Below are positions 8,259 through 16,742 of a stretch of DNA of 64,000 nt, one piece after another (positions within the stretch are counted from its first letter, which is position 1; every line of letters starts with the position of its first letter). Source of the DNA: Clostridium sp031626875 (GTDB lineage: Bacteria; Bacillota; Clostridia; Clostridiales; Clostridiaceae); contig NZ_JANDMF010000006.1 in NCBI RefSeq assembly GCF_031626875.1, positions 1 to 64,000 on the forward strand, read 5' to 3'. The notes under the pieces are model-generated. The model was not told the DNA's origin. It made no database searches and was given only the letters and a program-made list of their open reading frames with translations. A program made the translations under genes and the position numbers.

Positions 8259-9267
8259 TTCTTAAAACCCCCTTATGTCTTTCTAAAAAGCTTTCGATTA
8301 TTCTATCTTCTCCTGGTGTAATTTCTCCATTTTTAGTTTGTAAGTGCCTATGTAACCACTCATGAAGTGCTGTCCACCTTGAAGATACATCTTTTCTAAA
8401 TATCATATCAGATGTTCCATCAACCATCATCATGTGAGACGCTTCTGCACCAACAAATTTCAAGTATGCTTCTTCATCACCACTTGCAAATCTTGCACTA
8501 ACACCTTCCCTTTTATTCATGAATTCTATTAGTTCTCCTACTGTAGCAGGTTGATTGATACGTCCTCCATCCACTCCAAAAGGAATAACACCATCTAGTC
8601 TTTCAATTTTAGGTTCACTAGTATAGACTTGTTGATATTTATATTTCTTTATTTGCTCCACCATTTGTGGATTTAACCCATCATACGATACTTTAATTTC
8701 TCCACCCAAAATAGGCTCAACTTCTGGAACTTCACAAAGTACATATATATATAAATGTCCATCTTTTTTATACGCTATCCTTGAGGGCATATCCTTAGCC
8801 TTTTTCCCATTAACTGTGCTTGCCCCAAACACTCCCATAGTAAAGTATTTATTAGCTTCTTCTTCGCTAATAAGGTAATCTTCATAATCTACATACTTAT
8901 TAGGAACTGATAAAGGAAAAATAATATTCTTCCCTTGTTTTACTTTATCTGCAATTCCTTTCATATGATAATTTTGAAACATTGCACCTATTGAATTTTT
9001 TATATTTTCTTCTACTGATTTATATTGAGTACCTGCATAATGCAAGTCTTCAGCAAAATCATTAAGCTCCCTAGAAATATAATATCCCATATCTTGAACA
9101 TAAGATAACTGCTCTCTTTGATTACGTGTATCAACATCTCTAACTAAGTCCAAGGTATCTTCTATTGTTTCTACATCTTTCATTATTAGGTCAAGTTCAT
9201 ATTTTATGTCAATCATATCTTTCGCAAACTTTAGAAGTTTCTCTGGATTTACTTTTATTGTACTCAT
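8245..9267 (-). CDS. Polymorphic toxin: WXG/LXG-like N-terminal domain and HExxH metallopeptidase C-terminus
   Basis: 340 residues. Residues 1-100 form a long helical hairpin like WXG100/LXG proteins, which are substrates of type VII (Esx) secretion; there is no Sec signal peptide. A linker with beta strands (about 115-240) follows. The C-terminal domain carries HEWLH at 302-306, a zincin HExxH motif, with Glu 320 or 325 as possible third ligand, as in the Tox-MPTase polymorphic toxin domains. A strong AGGAGG site precedes the ATG at 9267. The gene overlaps a probable immunity gene. No type VII secretion genes are in the window, so export would depend on genes elsewhere. Confidence 0.7.
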   Translation of the reverse strand: MSTIKVNPEKLLKFAKDMIDIKYELDLIMKDVETIEDTLDLVRDVDTRNQREQLSYVQDMGYYISRELNDFAEDLHYAGTQYKSVEENIKNSIGAMFQNYHMKGIADKVKQGKNIIFPLSVPNKYVDYEDYLISEEEANKYFTMGVFGASTVNGKKAKDMPSRIAYKKDGHLYIYVLCEVPEVEPILGGEIKVSYDGLNPQMVEQIKKYKYQQVYTSEPKIERLDGVIPFGVDGGRINQPATVGELIEFMNKREGVSARFASGDEEAYLKFVGAEASHMMMVDGTSDMIFRKDVSSRWTALHEWLHRHLQTKNGEITPGEDRIIESFLERHKGVLRIGNK

Positions 9268-9331
9268 TAATCCTCCTCATTTGTATTTAATTTACTTCTA
9301 GTTTCCCACCTAAAGTTTGCCCATTTTTATT

Positions 9332-9360
9332 ATTATACTATAAAAAATAACTTACTTAAA
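9332..9360 (-). promoter_or_regulatory. Possible promoter of the toxin operon
   Basis: On the minus strand a perfect TATAAT (complement of 9332-9337) lies 65 bp before the toxin start. At 17-bp spacing the -35 position reads TTTAAG, a weak match. It could be an extended or activator-dependent promoter. Confidence 0.4.
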
Positions 9361-9406
9361 TATTTAGCTTATAGCAAGTTTGTCTAATCTATAATTTCTA
9401 CATACT

Positions 9407-9433
9407 AAAAAGAGAACCTATTTCAGATTCTCT
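9407..9433 (-). terminator. Terminator downstream of the integrase gene
   Basis: On the minus strand AGAGAATCT pairs with GGTTCTCT, followed by TTTTTAG. It lies 80 bp beyond the integrase stop and separates the integrase from the toxin promoter. Its sequence resembles the terminator at 7387-7410. Confidence 0.6.
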
Positions 9434-9513
9434 TTGGACTTATTGATTCGAGGTAATTTGCAATAAAAAAACTTTACATTTGGATTATTGACTAGATATA
9501 TATTTTATAATCA

Positions 9514-10470
9514 CTATTTCTTCAACTTTATTTTTTTATTTCCTGTACTTAATACATCTAGTGGATTAAATTTTAATGTATCTTCCTTTAATTCTAAAGG
9601 CAATAAATTTACATATCTCTCAGTAGTTTTTATATTAGTATGATGTAGACAAGATTTCAACCTATAGATATCTCCACCATTTTTAATAAACATAGTAGCA
9701 AATGTATTTCTAAAAGTATTTACACCTCTCATCTTTACCTTACAATGCTTAAAATAACAACTTAGATTTTGATGCATTGTATCATAACTCATTTTAGTTC
9801 CATCTAATTTAGGAAACAATATATTCTCATCTTTTAATCCCATGTTTGATATATATTCAATTAAAACAACTTTCAAAGTATTACTTAAAGGTACTGTAAC
9901 TTGTCTTTTTGTTTTCATATGACTAAACAGAATATATTCAAGTTCAAAATTAATGTCTTTGACTTTAACATTAAGCAAAGTTTCACTTCTACAACCAGTA
10001 CCCAATAAAAAATTAACCATAGTCCATGACCTATAATCTCCAACCAAACAAGTATTTAAATTAGGTTTTTTTAATAAATCTTTTATCTCCGATTCTGTAT
10101 AAACAGTTTTCTTTTCTAATAATACATTAGGAATCTTCACATCAAACTTACTTAAATATTCTCTCTTAAAACAAAAAGTTAAAAATGCTCTTAGTTTAAT
10201 AACATATGTCTGATAATAATTTCCTTTGTATCCATGTTCAATCATGAAATTAATATGTTTTTGTATCTTTTCTTTAGTTAAATTTCCTATTGGTTCTTCT
10301 TCTGATACAAGTTTCAATAATTGATAATCATAGAATTTCTTTTTACTTATTAAAGTACCTTCTCTTTGCCCTATTGCCTTACAATAATCCATATATTCAC
10401 CATGACATTGACCTAATGTTTTCATTGAATTATTGTTAATTCTTAGCGTTTTTAATCGTAATTTTGCCAT
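9514..10470 (-). CDS. Tyrosine recombinase / integrase of the element
   Basis: 318 residues, phage-integrase family. An N-terminal core-binding SAM-like domain (about 10-110, with KEKIQKHINFMIEHGYKGNYY) is followed by the catalytic domain. Visible catalytic residues are the first Arg in LLGTGCRSETLLNVKV, a Lys in the beta hairpin SHMKTKRQVTVPL, a His-x-x-Arg-like GVNTFRNTFATMFI (with Asn in place of the usual His), HHTNIKTTERYV, and Tyr in the last motif. The start at 10470 follows GGAGTGATTTTG; a longer start is possible at 10506. It stands 89 bp behind the helicase stop codon in the same direction, beside the candidate attR. It probably catalyses integration and excision at the helicase gene. 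Confidence 0.85.
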   Translation of the reverse strand: MAKLRLKTLRINNNSMKTLGQCHGEYMDYCKAIGQREGTLISKKKFYDYQLLKLVSEEEPIGNLTKEKIQKHINFMIEHGYKGNYYQTYVIKLRAFLTFCFKREYLSKFDVKIPNVLLEKKTVYTESEIKDLLKKPNLNTCLVGDYRSWTMVNFLLGTGCRSETLLNVKVKDINFELEYILFSHMKTKRQVTVPLSNTLKVVLIEYISNMGLKDENILFPKLDGTKMSYDTMHQNLSCYFKHCKVKMRGVNTFRNTFATMFIKNGGDIYRLKSCLHHTNIKTTERYVNLLPLELKEDTLKFNPLDVLSTGNKKIKLKK

Positions 10471-10559
10471 CAAAATCACTCCATCCCTTGACCTAAATTT
10501 AATCATTTACAGGAATGGAACGAACCTATGTTTTTTATTAGATTATCTCTTTATTTCAG

Positions 10560-12554
10560 TTAATCAATTATCATTAATAATCCATTAGTTGTAAGAACTT
10601 TTTCAGAAAATTTTCTCATTATTCCATCATCAAATTTTATCTTGATTTCATCCCCATTAACTTCTTTTACCTTACCATTTCCAAAAGCTCTATGATGCAC
10701 ATCCGTTTCTGCCTTCAACCCATGTTCTGACTTACTTTTATCAATAAAATCACCTTCTAAAATAAATCTAGAAACTTCCTTAAACTTTCCTTTTCTCATT
10801 TTAGGTGTAAAAAGATATAAATTGTCTATAGCTCTAGTTACCCCTACATAAAAAAGTCTTCTTTCCTCTTCTATGTTATCATTAGAAGCATGAGGAATCG
10901 TATCTTCATTACAATTAATCATGAATACATTTTTAAACTCCATCCCCTTTACTCCATGGATAGTACTCAAAAGAACCCTATCCTCATTCTTACTCCTTTT
11001 ACTTTCTTCAAGCTTTTTACTCACTTCATCAATATGCGCAAAAAATTCTGGAATACTACTAAATGAAGCTGCTGAAATTTTAAATTCTTCTAAAATATCT
11101 TCTAAATCCTCAAAGTTGCTTTTAAACTTCTCAGCATAAGCCTTTAAATAATCTATATATCCTAAATCAGTTATTATAAATTGAATACTGCTATTTAAAG
11201 AAGACTTTTTTATATAATTGAAATCTCTTTTTAATTCATCTAACTTTTTCTTTTGAAATGGCTGAGTATCTACCTTATTAATTAATATATCAAAGGGATT
11301 CAACTCATCCCTATATTCTCTCACATATACTAAAGCAGTTTTACTTATATATCTAAAAGGTTTATTTATAATACTTATAAAAGCTCCTCTATCATAAGGA
11401 TTATTAGCTAGTGAAAGATATGCTATTAAATCCTTACATATAAAGTGATTAAAAAAATTGTACTCTTTATCAAGCATTGTGAAAGGAATCTTATATCTTA
11501 TAAAGGTATCAACTATACTCATTGATTCCATATTAGTTCTATATAGAATCATATTATCCTTATAACTATATTTACCACTTGCTTCAAGATCTTTTATACA
11601 TCTATATATCTCTTCTCCTTGAATTCTTTCATCATAAGCAGGTAAACAACTAATTATTCCATCTGTCTCTTTATTTGAAAAAATCTCTTTATTATTTCTT
11701 TCCTTATTGCAAGCAATAACTTTTTTTGAAGCTTCAATTATATTCCTATTACTTCTATAGTTTTTAGAAAGATAATACTTTTTTCCATCTTTAAATATCT
11801 TATTGAAAGTGACCATATATTCAGGCTTTGAACCTCTAAATGAATATATACATTGATCCTCATCCCCTACTGCAAATAAAGAATTAGTCTCATTCATCAT
11901 TTTTAAAAATTCTATTTGTAGTTCATCACAATCTTGAAACTCATCTACCAATATGTATTCAAATATCCTCTTATATCCTTCTCTTAACCTTTTATTATTT
12001 TTCATTAATTTTAAAGTTATAATTGCCAAATCATCAAAATCTAAAAGATTATTTTCTTCTTTATGTTTACTGTATTTTTCATAACACTCTATAAAGATTT
12101 CTTTTGTAATAGATGGTTTGAATTGGTCTAGTGATGCTCCAGATGTTTTAAATAAAGAAATATTATTTATAGCTTCTTTAATCTTATCCTCACTTACATC
12201 ATCTGAATACTTTTTCAATACCCCCTCCACTATCTTATTTGAAATAAATCCTTGAATAATATCTATTTTATACCCCTCTCTTAATAAAATTTTATAAAAC
12301 AATCCATGAAAAGTTCCAAAAAACGGGCTTCTTTCTCTTTTAAATCCATCTAAATATCTATTTTTCATATTAAGTGCTGCAGCCTTAGTAAATGTTAAAA
12401 CTATTATATTGCCTTCATCTACAGATAACTTACTTACTAAATAATTTATCCTATTTATTATTACTGTTGTCTTTCCTGACCCTGGGGCTGCAACCACTAA
12501 TATATTTTTTTCTTTTGCTTTTACTGCTTCTAATTGATATTTATCCAACTTCAT
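10560..12554 (-). CDS. UvrD/PcrA-type ATP-dependent DNA helicase (integration target of the element)
   Basis: About 664 residues, SF1A helicase. Motifs are Walker A AAPGSGKTT near the N-terminus, LVDEFQD (II), GDEDQCIYSFRGS (III), NYRSNRNI (IV), STIHGVKGMEF (V) and RLFYVGVTRA (VI). The C-terminus has HHRAFGNGKVKEV...KFDDGIMRKFS, as in many Clostridium UvrD-like proteins. The ATG at 12554 follows GGGAGG by 8 nt; an upstream start at 12572 is less likely. It unwinds DNA in repair or in recovery of stalled forks. If the repeat is an attachment site, everything from 10560 to about 10958 was brought in by the element and the rest is the original gene. Confidence 0.9.
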   Translation of the reverse strand: MKLDKYQLEAVKAKEKNILVVAAPGSGKTTVIINRINYLVSKLSVDEGNIIVLTFTKAAALNMKNRYLDGFKRERSPFFGTFHGLFYKILLREGYKIDIIQGFISNKIVEGVLKKYSDDVSEDKIKEAINNISLFKTSGASLDQFKPSITKEIFIECYEKYSKHKEENNLLDFDDLAIITLKLMKNNKRLREGYKRIFEYILVDEFQDCDELQIEFLKMMNETNSLFAVGDEDQCIYSFRGSKPEYMVTFNKIFKDGKKYYLSKNYRSNRNIIEASKKVIACNKERNNKEIFSNKETDGIISCLPAYDERIQGEEIYRCIKDLEASGKYSYKDNMILYRTNMESMSIVDTFIRYKIPFTMLDKEYNFFNHFICKDLIAYLSLANNPYDRGAFISIINKPFRYISKTALVYVREYRDELNPFDILINKVDTQPFQKKKLDELKRDFNYIKKSSLNSSIQFIITDLGYIDYLKAYAEKFKSNFEDLEDILEEFKISAASFSSIPEFFAHIDEVSKKLEESKRSKNEDRVLLSTIHGVKGMEFKNVFMINCNEDTIPHASNDNIEEERRLFYVGVTRAIDNLYLFTPKMRKGKFKEVSRFILEGDFIDKSKSEHGLKAETDVHHRAFGNGKVKEVNGDEIKIKFDDGIMRKFSEKVLTTNGLLMIID
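10882..10958 (-). repeat. Right copy of the 77-bp direct repeat (candidate attR)
   Basis: Identical to 1-77. It lies inside the helicase coding sequence over motif V, a site where the DNA is highly conserved. Within it on the coding strand ATGGAGT occurs twice, 7 bp apart. The strict right boundary at 10958 would be one edge of the crossover region; the left extension may simply be homology between the element-borne and original gene ends. Confidence 0.75.
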
Positions 12555-12603
12555 ATATAATACGCCTCCCATATTTGAAGTATTGCCAATTTACCACTTT
12601 TCA

Positions 12604-12632
12604 TTGTAATAATTTTCTTACAGAGGTACAAT
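12604..12632 (+). promoter_or_regulatory. Promoter of nicotinate phosphoribosyltransferase gene
   Basis: TTGTAA (12604-12609), 17-bp spacer, TACAAT (12627-12632), 36 bp before the ATG at 12669, which also has a GAGGCG ribosome-binding site. Confidence 0.6.
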
Positions 12633-12668
12633 AGGCATAAGCATTTATTTTGAAAGAGGCGATAAAAA

Positions 12669-14144
12669 ATGAATAATACTTACACATTTGATGTGCATAA
12701 TGATAGAAATCTAACAATGCTTGTTGACTTCTATGAATTAACTATGGGAAATGGTTATCTAGAAAAAGGTCTTCAAGATAAAATAGCTTATTTTGATATG
12801 TTCTTTAGAAGAGTTCCTGATGGTGGTGGATACTGTATAATGGCTGGTGTTGAAGAACTTATTGAATATCTTAGCTCATTAAATTTCACTGAAGATGATA
12901 TAGAATATTTAAGAAATAAAAATATGTTCTCTGAAGAATTTCTAAGTTACTTAAAAAACTTCAAATTTTCATGTGATGTTTGGGCTGTTCCAGAAGGAAA
13001 CCCCGTCTTCCCAAATGAACCATTAGTAACTGTTAGAGGACCAGTAATACAAGCCCAATTTGTAGAAACTATGATTCTTTTAACCATAAATCATCAAACC
13101 TTAATTGCAACAAAAGCAAATAGAATTTGTAGAGCTGCAAATGGAAGACCTGTCATGGAATTTGGTTCAAGAAGAGCTCAAGGATATGATGGAGCTATCT
13201 ATGGCGCACGTGCTGCTGTAATTGGAGGATGTAGTTCAACTGCTTGCACCATTTCGGACAAGCTATTTAATATTCCTGCTATAGGAACAATGGCACATAG
13301 TTGGGTACAATTATTTGATACAGAGTATGAATCATTTAAATCATGGGCAGAAATTTATCCTGATAATTGTGTTTTATTAATTGATACTTATAATGTACTA
13401 AAATCAGGATTACCTAATGCAATAAAGGTATTTAATGAAGTATTAAAACCTCAAGGAATTAAACCTTCTGGAATCAGAATAGATTCAGGAGATATAACTT
13501 ATCTAACTAAACAATGTAGAAAAATGCTTGATGACGCAGGCTATCATGATTGTAAAATAGTTATTTCAAATTCTTTAGATGAATATATAATAAGAGATGT
13601 CTTAGAACAAGGTGCTTCAATAGATTCCTTTGGAGTTGGTGAAAGATTAATAACTGCAAAATCTGAACCTGTTTTTGGTGGTGTTTACAAACTTTCTGCT
13701 GTTGAAAAAGATGGTTCAATAATCCCTAAAATTAAAATAAGTGAAAATGATGAAAAAATCACTAATCCAGGATTTAAAAAGGTAGTACGAATTTTTGATA
13801 AAGAAAATCATATGGCTTTAGCTGATGTTTTGACTTTACATAACGAAAAAATTGACGAAAATGAAGTCTTAGAATTGTTTAACCCAATTCATACTTGGAA
13901 GAGAAAAAAAATTACTAACTTCTATACTAAAGATTTATTAGTTCCTATATTTAAAGAGGGTGTATTAGTTTACAAAAGTCCTAGTGTCTTAGAAATAAAG
14001 AACTTTGCTAAAAAAGAAGAAAAAAAAATCTGGCCGGAAGTTCTTAGATTTGAAAATCCACATACATACTATGTTGATTTATCCATTAAGTTATGGAATC
14101 TAAAACAAGACTTGCTTCATAAATATAGTTCACTTTATAAATAA
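12669..14144 (+). CDS. pncB: Nicotinate phosphoribosyltransferase
   Basis: 491 residues, full length for the Gram-positive type. It converts nicotinate and phosphoribosyl pyrophosphate to nicotinate mononucleotide in NAD salvage, using ATP through a phospho-His intermediate. Recognisable parts are the N-terminal LVDFYELTMGNGYLEKG, MEFGSRRAQGYDGA, the segment MAHSWVQLF carrying the likely phosphorylated His, and GIRIDSGDITYL near the phosphate site. It is a single-gene unit with its own promoter and a strong terminator just downstream. Confidence 0.95.
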   Translation: MNNTYTFDVHNDRNLTMLVDFYELTMGNGYLEKGLQDKIAYFDMFFRRVPDGGGYCIMAGVEELIEYLSSLNFTEDDIEYLRNKNMFSEEFLSYLKNFKFSCDVWAVPEGNPVFPNEPLVTVRGPVIQAQFVETMILLTINHQTLIATKANRICRAANGRPVMEFGSRRAQGYDGAIYGARAAVIGGCSSTACTISDKLFNIPAIGTMAHSWVQLFDTEYESFKSWAEIYPDNCVLLIDTYNVLKSGLPNAIKVFNEVLKPQGIKPSGIRIDSGDITYLTKQCRKMLDDAGYHDCKIVISNSLDEYIIRDVLEQGASIDSFGVGERLITAKSEPVFGGVYKLSAVEKDGSIIPKIKISENDEKITNPGFKKVVRIFDKENHMALADVLTLHNEKIDENEVLELFNPIHTWKRKKITNFYTKDLLVPIFKEGVLVYKSPSVLEIKNFAKKEEKKIWPEVLRFENPHTYYVDLSIKLWNLKQDLLHKYSSLYK

Positions 14145-14145
14145 A

Positions 14146-14188
14146 AATAAGGAGTAAAATCATATTTTATATGATTTTACTCCTTATT
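14146..14188. terminator. Long perfect hairpin terminator between convergent genes
   Basis: AATAAGGAGTAAAATCATAT pairs perfectly with its complement ending at 14188. It follows the pncB stop directly and, since the next gene is on the other strand, probably works in both directions. Confidence 0.75.
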
Positions 14189-14265
14189 AAATCTTTTGAT
14201 TTTTTCTAAATTCACCAGTTATAGTTTTTATGCTTTAATTTTTTTAACTTTTCACTTTTTTATTC

Positions 14266-14472
14266 CTATTTTATCATTTCAGATATAAAATCAATACTCC
14301 TATCCTTATGAGAATAATCAAACTCTTCAATATCCTTAAACTCAATTTTACTATTTGATAGATACTCCTTAAAAGGACAATTATCTTCTATAGCAAAAAA
14401 AGTATTCATAGGACATGAATTATAACATTCTATTTTCTCTTTTCTATTTGACCAAAACGGACATTTACTCAT
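14266..14472 (-). CDS. Small cysteine-containing protein, unknown
   Basis: 68 residues. Cys in CPFW (residue 4), ECYNSCP (about 16-20) and NCPF (about 32) would suit a small metal site. No signal peptide. GGGTGATGAGTT precedes the ATG. The 260 bp upstream contain no other gene. Not recognised beyond being of the kind of small conserved clostridial protein with CPF motifs. Confidence 0.55.
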   Translation of the reverse strand: MSKCPFWSNRKEKIECYNSCPMNTFFAIEDNCPFKEYLSNSKIEFKDIEEFDYSHKDRSIDFISEMIK

Positions 14473-14733
14473 AAACTCATCACCCTTTAACTTAATATTG
14501 CATTTACTTGTTCGTATTCTATCTTAACCCAATTAAAATAAATTACCATATATCTTTCCATTACTAACCCACAGTAATAAAACTTTCCGCTCACCCTTTA
14601 ATTAGAAAACAATAAATCTTATTTCAATTTTGTTATTGATTTACTATTTATCTTATTATATTATAGATTTGTTAAAAATTAAAGATAAAAATCTGAAATT
14701 ATAGGAAAATAAAAAAAGAAGGTATAATACCTT

Positions 14734-15063
14734 CTATTTTTCTAAATTAGTATTCTTAAAAACAGATATATCAATAATTTCATTTTGGAAAGCTTTTAAT
14801 AACGCTTTTTCCAAAACTTTCTCTTGATCAAAATTTTCAATATCTGAACACACTGCAAAAACTTTATTTTTTTGACCTTTAAAGTTTCTATATGTAAGTG
14901 TTACATTAGGCTTATCATATTCAACATCAAGTATCTTTATACCCCAAGAAAATTGAGCATAGTCATCTTCTACGGTTAAGCCAGTTAATTCTTTAAGTTT
15001 TGCCTTTTCTTCATTAGGATCATTCACTATTATTAGTTTTTCTCCAACTTTATACTTTGCCAT
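14734..15063 (-). CDS. Conserved hypothetical protein
   Basis: About 109 residues, soluble, mixed alpha/beta (MAKYKVGEKLIIV at the start and LEKALLKAFQNEI near the end). AAGGAGG lies 7 nt before the ATG at 15063, so this start is better than the ATG two codons upstream. It is a single-gene unit divergent from the PerR-like regulator gene. Function not recognised. Confidence 0.6.
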   Translation of the reverse strand: MAKYKVGEKLIIVNDPNEEKAKLKELTGLTVEDDYAQFSWGIKILDVEYDKPNVTLTYRNFKGQKNKVFAVCSDIENFDQEKVLEKALLKAFQNEIIDISVFKNTNLEK

Positions 15064-15197
15064 ATCCATTCCTCCTTATATCCTCTCTCATTAAAGTTTA
15101 GCACCATTTAATTACAAAATCAATAATACATACACATTAATTTCCATGAATTTTTAATAGTAATTATTAACTACTGATAACACTCTAGAAATAATGA

Positions 15198-15236
15198 TTG
15201 ACTTTTCTTCCCCCGTAAACTATAATAAATTATATT
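15198..15236 (+). promoter_or_regulatory. Promoter of the Fur-family gene with a possible PerR-type box
   Basis: TTGACT (15198-15203), exact 17-bp spacer, TATAAT (15221-15226). The -10 lies within TATAATAAATTATA, an AT palindrome similar to the PerR box (TTATAATNATTATAA). Autoregulation by the encoded protein is plausible. Confidence 0.65.
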
Positions 15237-15257
15237 ATTATGGAAGGAATGTATTTT

Positions 15258-15674
15258 ATGGACACTATAACTGCTATATTTAAAGAAAAAAAATTAAAAC
15301 TTACTCCACAAAGATTAGCTGTATATAAATATCTTATGGGCACAACTGCTCATCCATCTGCAGAAAAGATATATAATGATCTTCAATCAGATTATCCTAC
15401 TATGAGTTTAGCCACTGTTTATAAAGCACTGAAAACTTTAGTAGAAGTTGATTTAATACAAGAAATTAATGTTGGCGAAGGAAATTTTAGATATGATGGT
15501 AATATTATCTCTCATCCCCATATTCAATGTATTAATTGTGGCAAAGTAGATGATTTTAAATCTTTTGATTTAGCTTACTTAAATGATGATGCAACTAAAT
15601 ATACCGACTTTAAAGTTTTATCTAATAAAGTTTATTTCTATGGATTATGCCCTAATTGCAAAAAAGATTGCTAA
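15258..15674 (+). CDS. perR: Fur-family transcriptional regulator, PerR type
   Basis: 138 residues. The N-terminal winged helix (LTPQRLAVYKYL, HPSAEKIYNDL, MSLATVYKALKTL) is followed by a dimerisation domain with HPHIQCINCGKVDDF and LCPNCKKDC. The two CxxC pairs form the structural zinc site and the His-rich segment the regulatory metal site. PerR senses peroxide by metal-catalysed oxidation and represses oxidative-stress genes. The length and HPHIQC segment favour PerR over Fur or Zur. GGAAGG lies 9 nt before the ATG at 15258. The stop codon overlaps the terminator. Confidence 0.75.
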   Translation: MDTITAIFKEKKLKLTPQRLAVYKYLMGTTAHPSAEKIYNDLQSDYPTMSLATVYKALKTLVEVDLIQEINVGEGNFRYDGNIISHPHIQCINCGKVDDFKSFDLAYLNDDATKYTDFKVLSNKVYFYGLCPNCKKDC

Positions 15675-15690
15675 AAGCAATCTTTTTTTA
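15661..15690 (+). terminator. Terminator of the PerR-like gene
   Basis: AAAAAGATTGCT pairs with AGCAATCTTTTT and is followed by more T. It overlaps the last codons of the gene. Confidence 0.8.
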
Positions 15691-15770
15691 TTTTATATAA
15701 ACTAGTTTTACAGTAGATAAATTATATTCCTTTAAATTAATACATATAAATTATAGGAGGTGATTTATGA

Positions 15771-16694
15771 ATGAAATTAGTTCTTATAACCAAAAAGCAA
15801 CTTCTTTATTTTTTAATTTTTATACTATTTTTAGTAGTCCCCCTATTATTTGTTATAACTAATAATTCTTCAAAATCTATAAATGTATTCAATCAACTTC
15901 ATATAGACAAACCTAATCAAGTTGATTTAAACGGAGATGGTAAAAAAGACTCATTAACAGTGCTCACTAAAAATGGAACAAGTGACATAGAAATTGTTTC
16001 TAATACTAAAACTTTTTATTTAAGTAACCTTTGTGATGATAATATTTTATCTTCTGATTCTTCTTGGTGGCCATTATCCATATATATAGGGAACTTATCT
16101 CGTAATACGTACCCTCAAATTATTGTACAAGGAACAAAAAACAACAAACCTATCAATTACGTATTTACTTGGAAAAATGATTCTTTTATTAATATATTAA
16201 CTACAGATAAAAATATTTTTGGAATTATAAATTCAAAAGGTACTAAAACGCCTCAGTGCTATAGTCTTAATTCTTTTAATAGTACCTCCACCTTTTCATC
16301 CTTTATGATTATAGATAATTCTCTTTTAGATACAACACAAGATACTAAAGTTCCTCCTAGTATAGATAATATTCAAAGCTTTATTGACATAATTCAGAAG
16401 GATTATGAAATTGATACAGTTCCAAACATATTTAAAGATGGCATGTCTGAAAAGGAATTATCTTTACTTTGGAATTTAGATAAAGAACATAATGTTTATA
16501 GCTTTGAAAACGGCTTCTTCTTTGATGAAAATATAGACACTGAAGGAAATATAACTTCTATTAAATGGCGTTTAAATTTTGAAAAATATATAAAAGAAAA
16601 AAGTGATTCATATAAATCACAAATTCATATTTACCTAACTTGTGAAAAAGTATATGATGGTACATTTAAAATTTCATCATTTTATAGTAATTAA
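15771..16694 (+). CDS. Membrane-anchored extracellular protein with VCBS/FG-GAP-like start, unknown
   Basis: 307 residues. One N-terminal membrane segment (about 9-30, LLYFLIFILFLVVPLLFVI) is followed by an outside domain. QVDLNGDGKKDSLTVL (about 50-65) resembles a calcium-binding FG-GAP/VCBS repeat, and later parts are beta-rich. The ATG at 15771 follows AGGAGG by 10 nt; an out-of-frame ATG lies 4 nt upstream. Many clostridia have such a protein and its job is unknown. Confidence 0.6.
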   Translation: MKLVLITKKQLLYFLIFILFLVVPLLFVITNNSSKSINVFNQLHIDKPNQVDLNGDGKKDSLTVLTKNGTSDIEIVSNTKTFYLSNLCDDNILSSDSSWWPLSIYIGNLSRNTYPQIIVQGTKNNKPINYVFTWKNDSFINILTTDKNIFGIINSKGTKTPQCYSLNSFNSTSTFSSFMIIDNSLLDTTQDTKVPPSIDNIQSFIDIIQKDYEIDTVPNIFKDGMSEKELSLLWNLDKEHNVYSFENGFFFDENIDTEGNITSIKWRLNFEKYIKEKSDSYKSQIHIYLTCEKVYDGTFKISSFYSN

Positions 16695-16700
16695 AGCAAA

Positions 16701-16722
16701 AGGCCGCATTTAAATGCGGCCT
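16701..16722. terminator. GC-rich perfect hairpin between convergent genes
   Basis: AGGCCGCAT pairs with ATGCGGCCT around a TTAA centre. It lies just past the stop codon at 16694. The T-run is weak on both strands (TTTTGC leftward, none rightward). Confidence 0.55.
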
Positions 16723-16742
16723 AAAAGGGGGATGGGGGGTTT

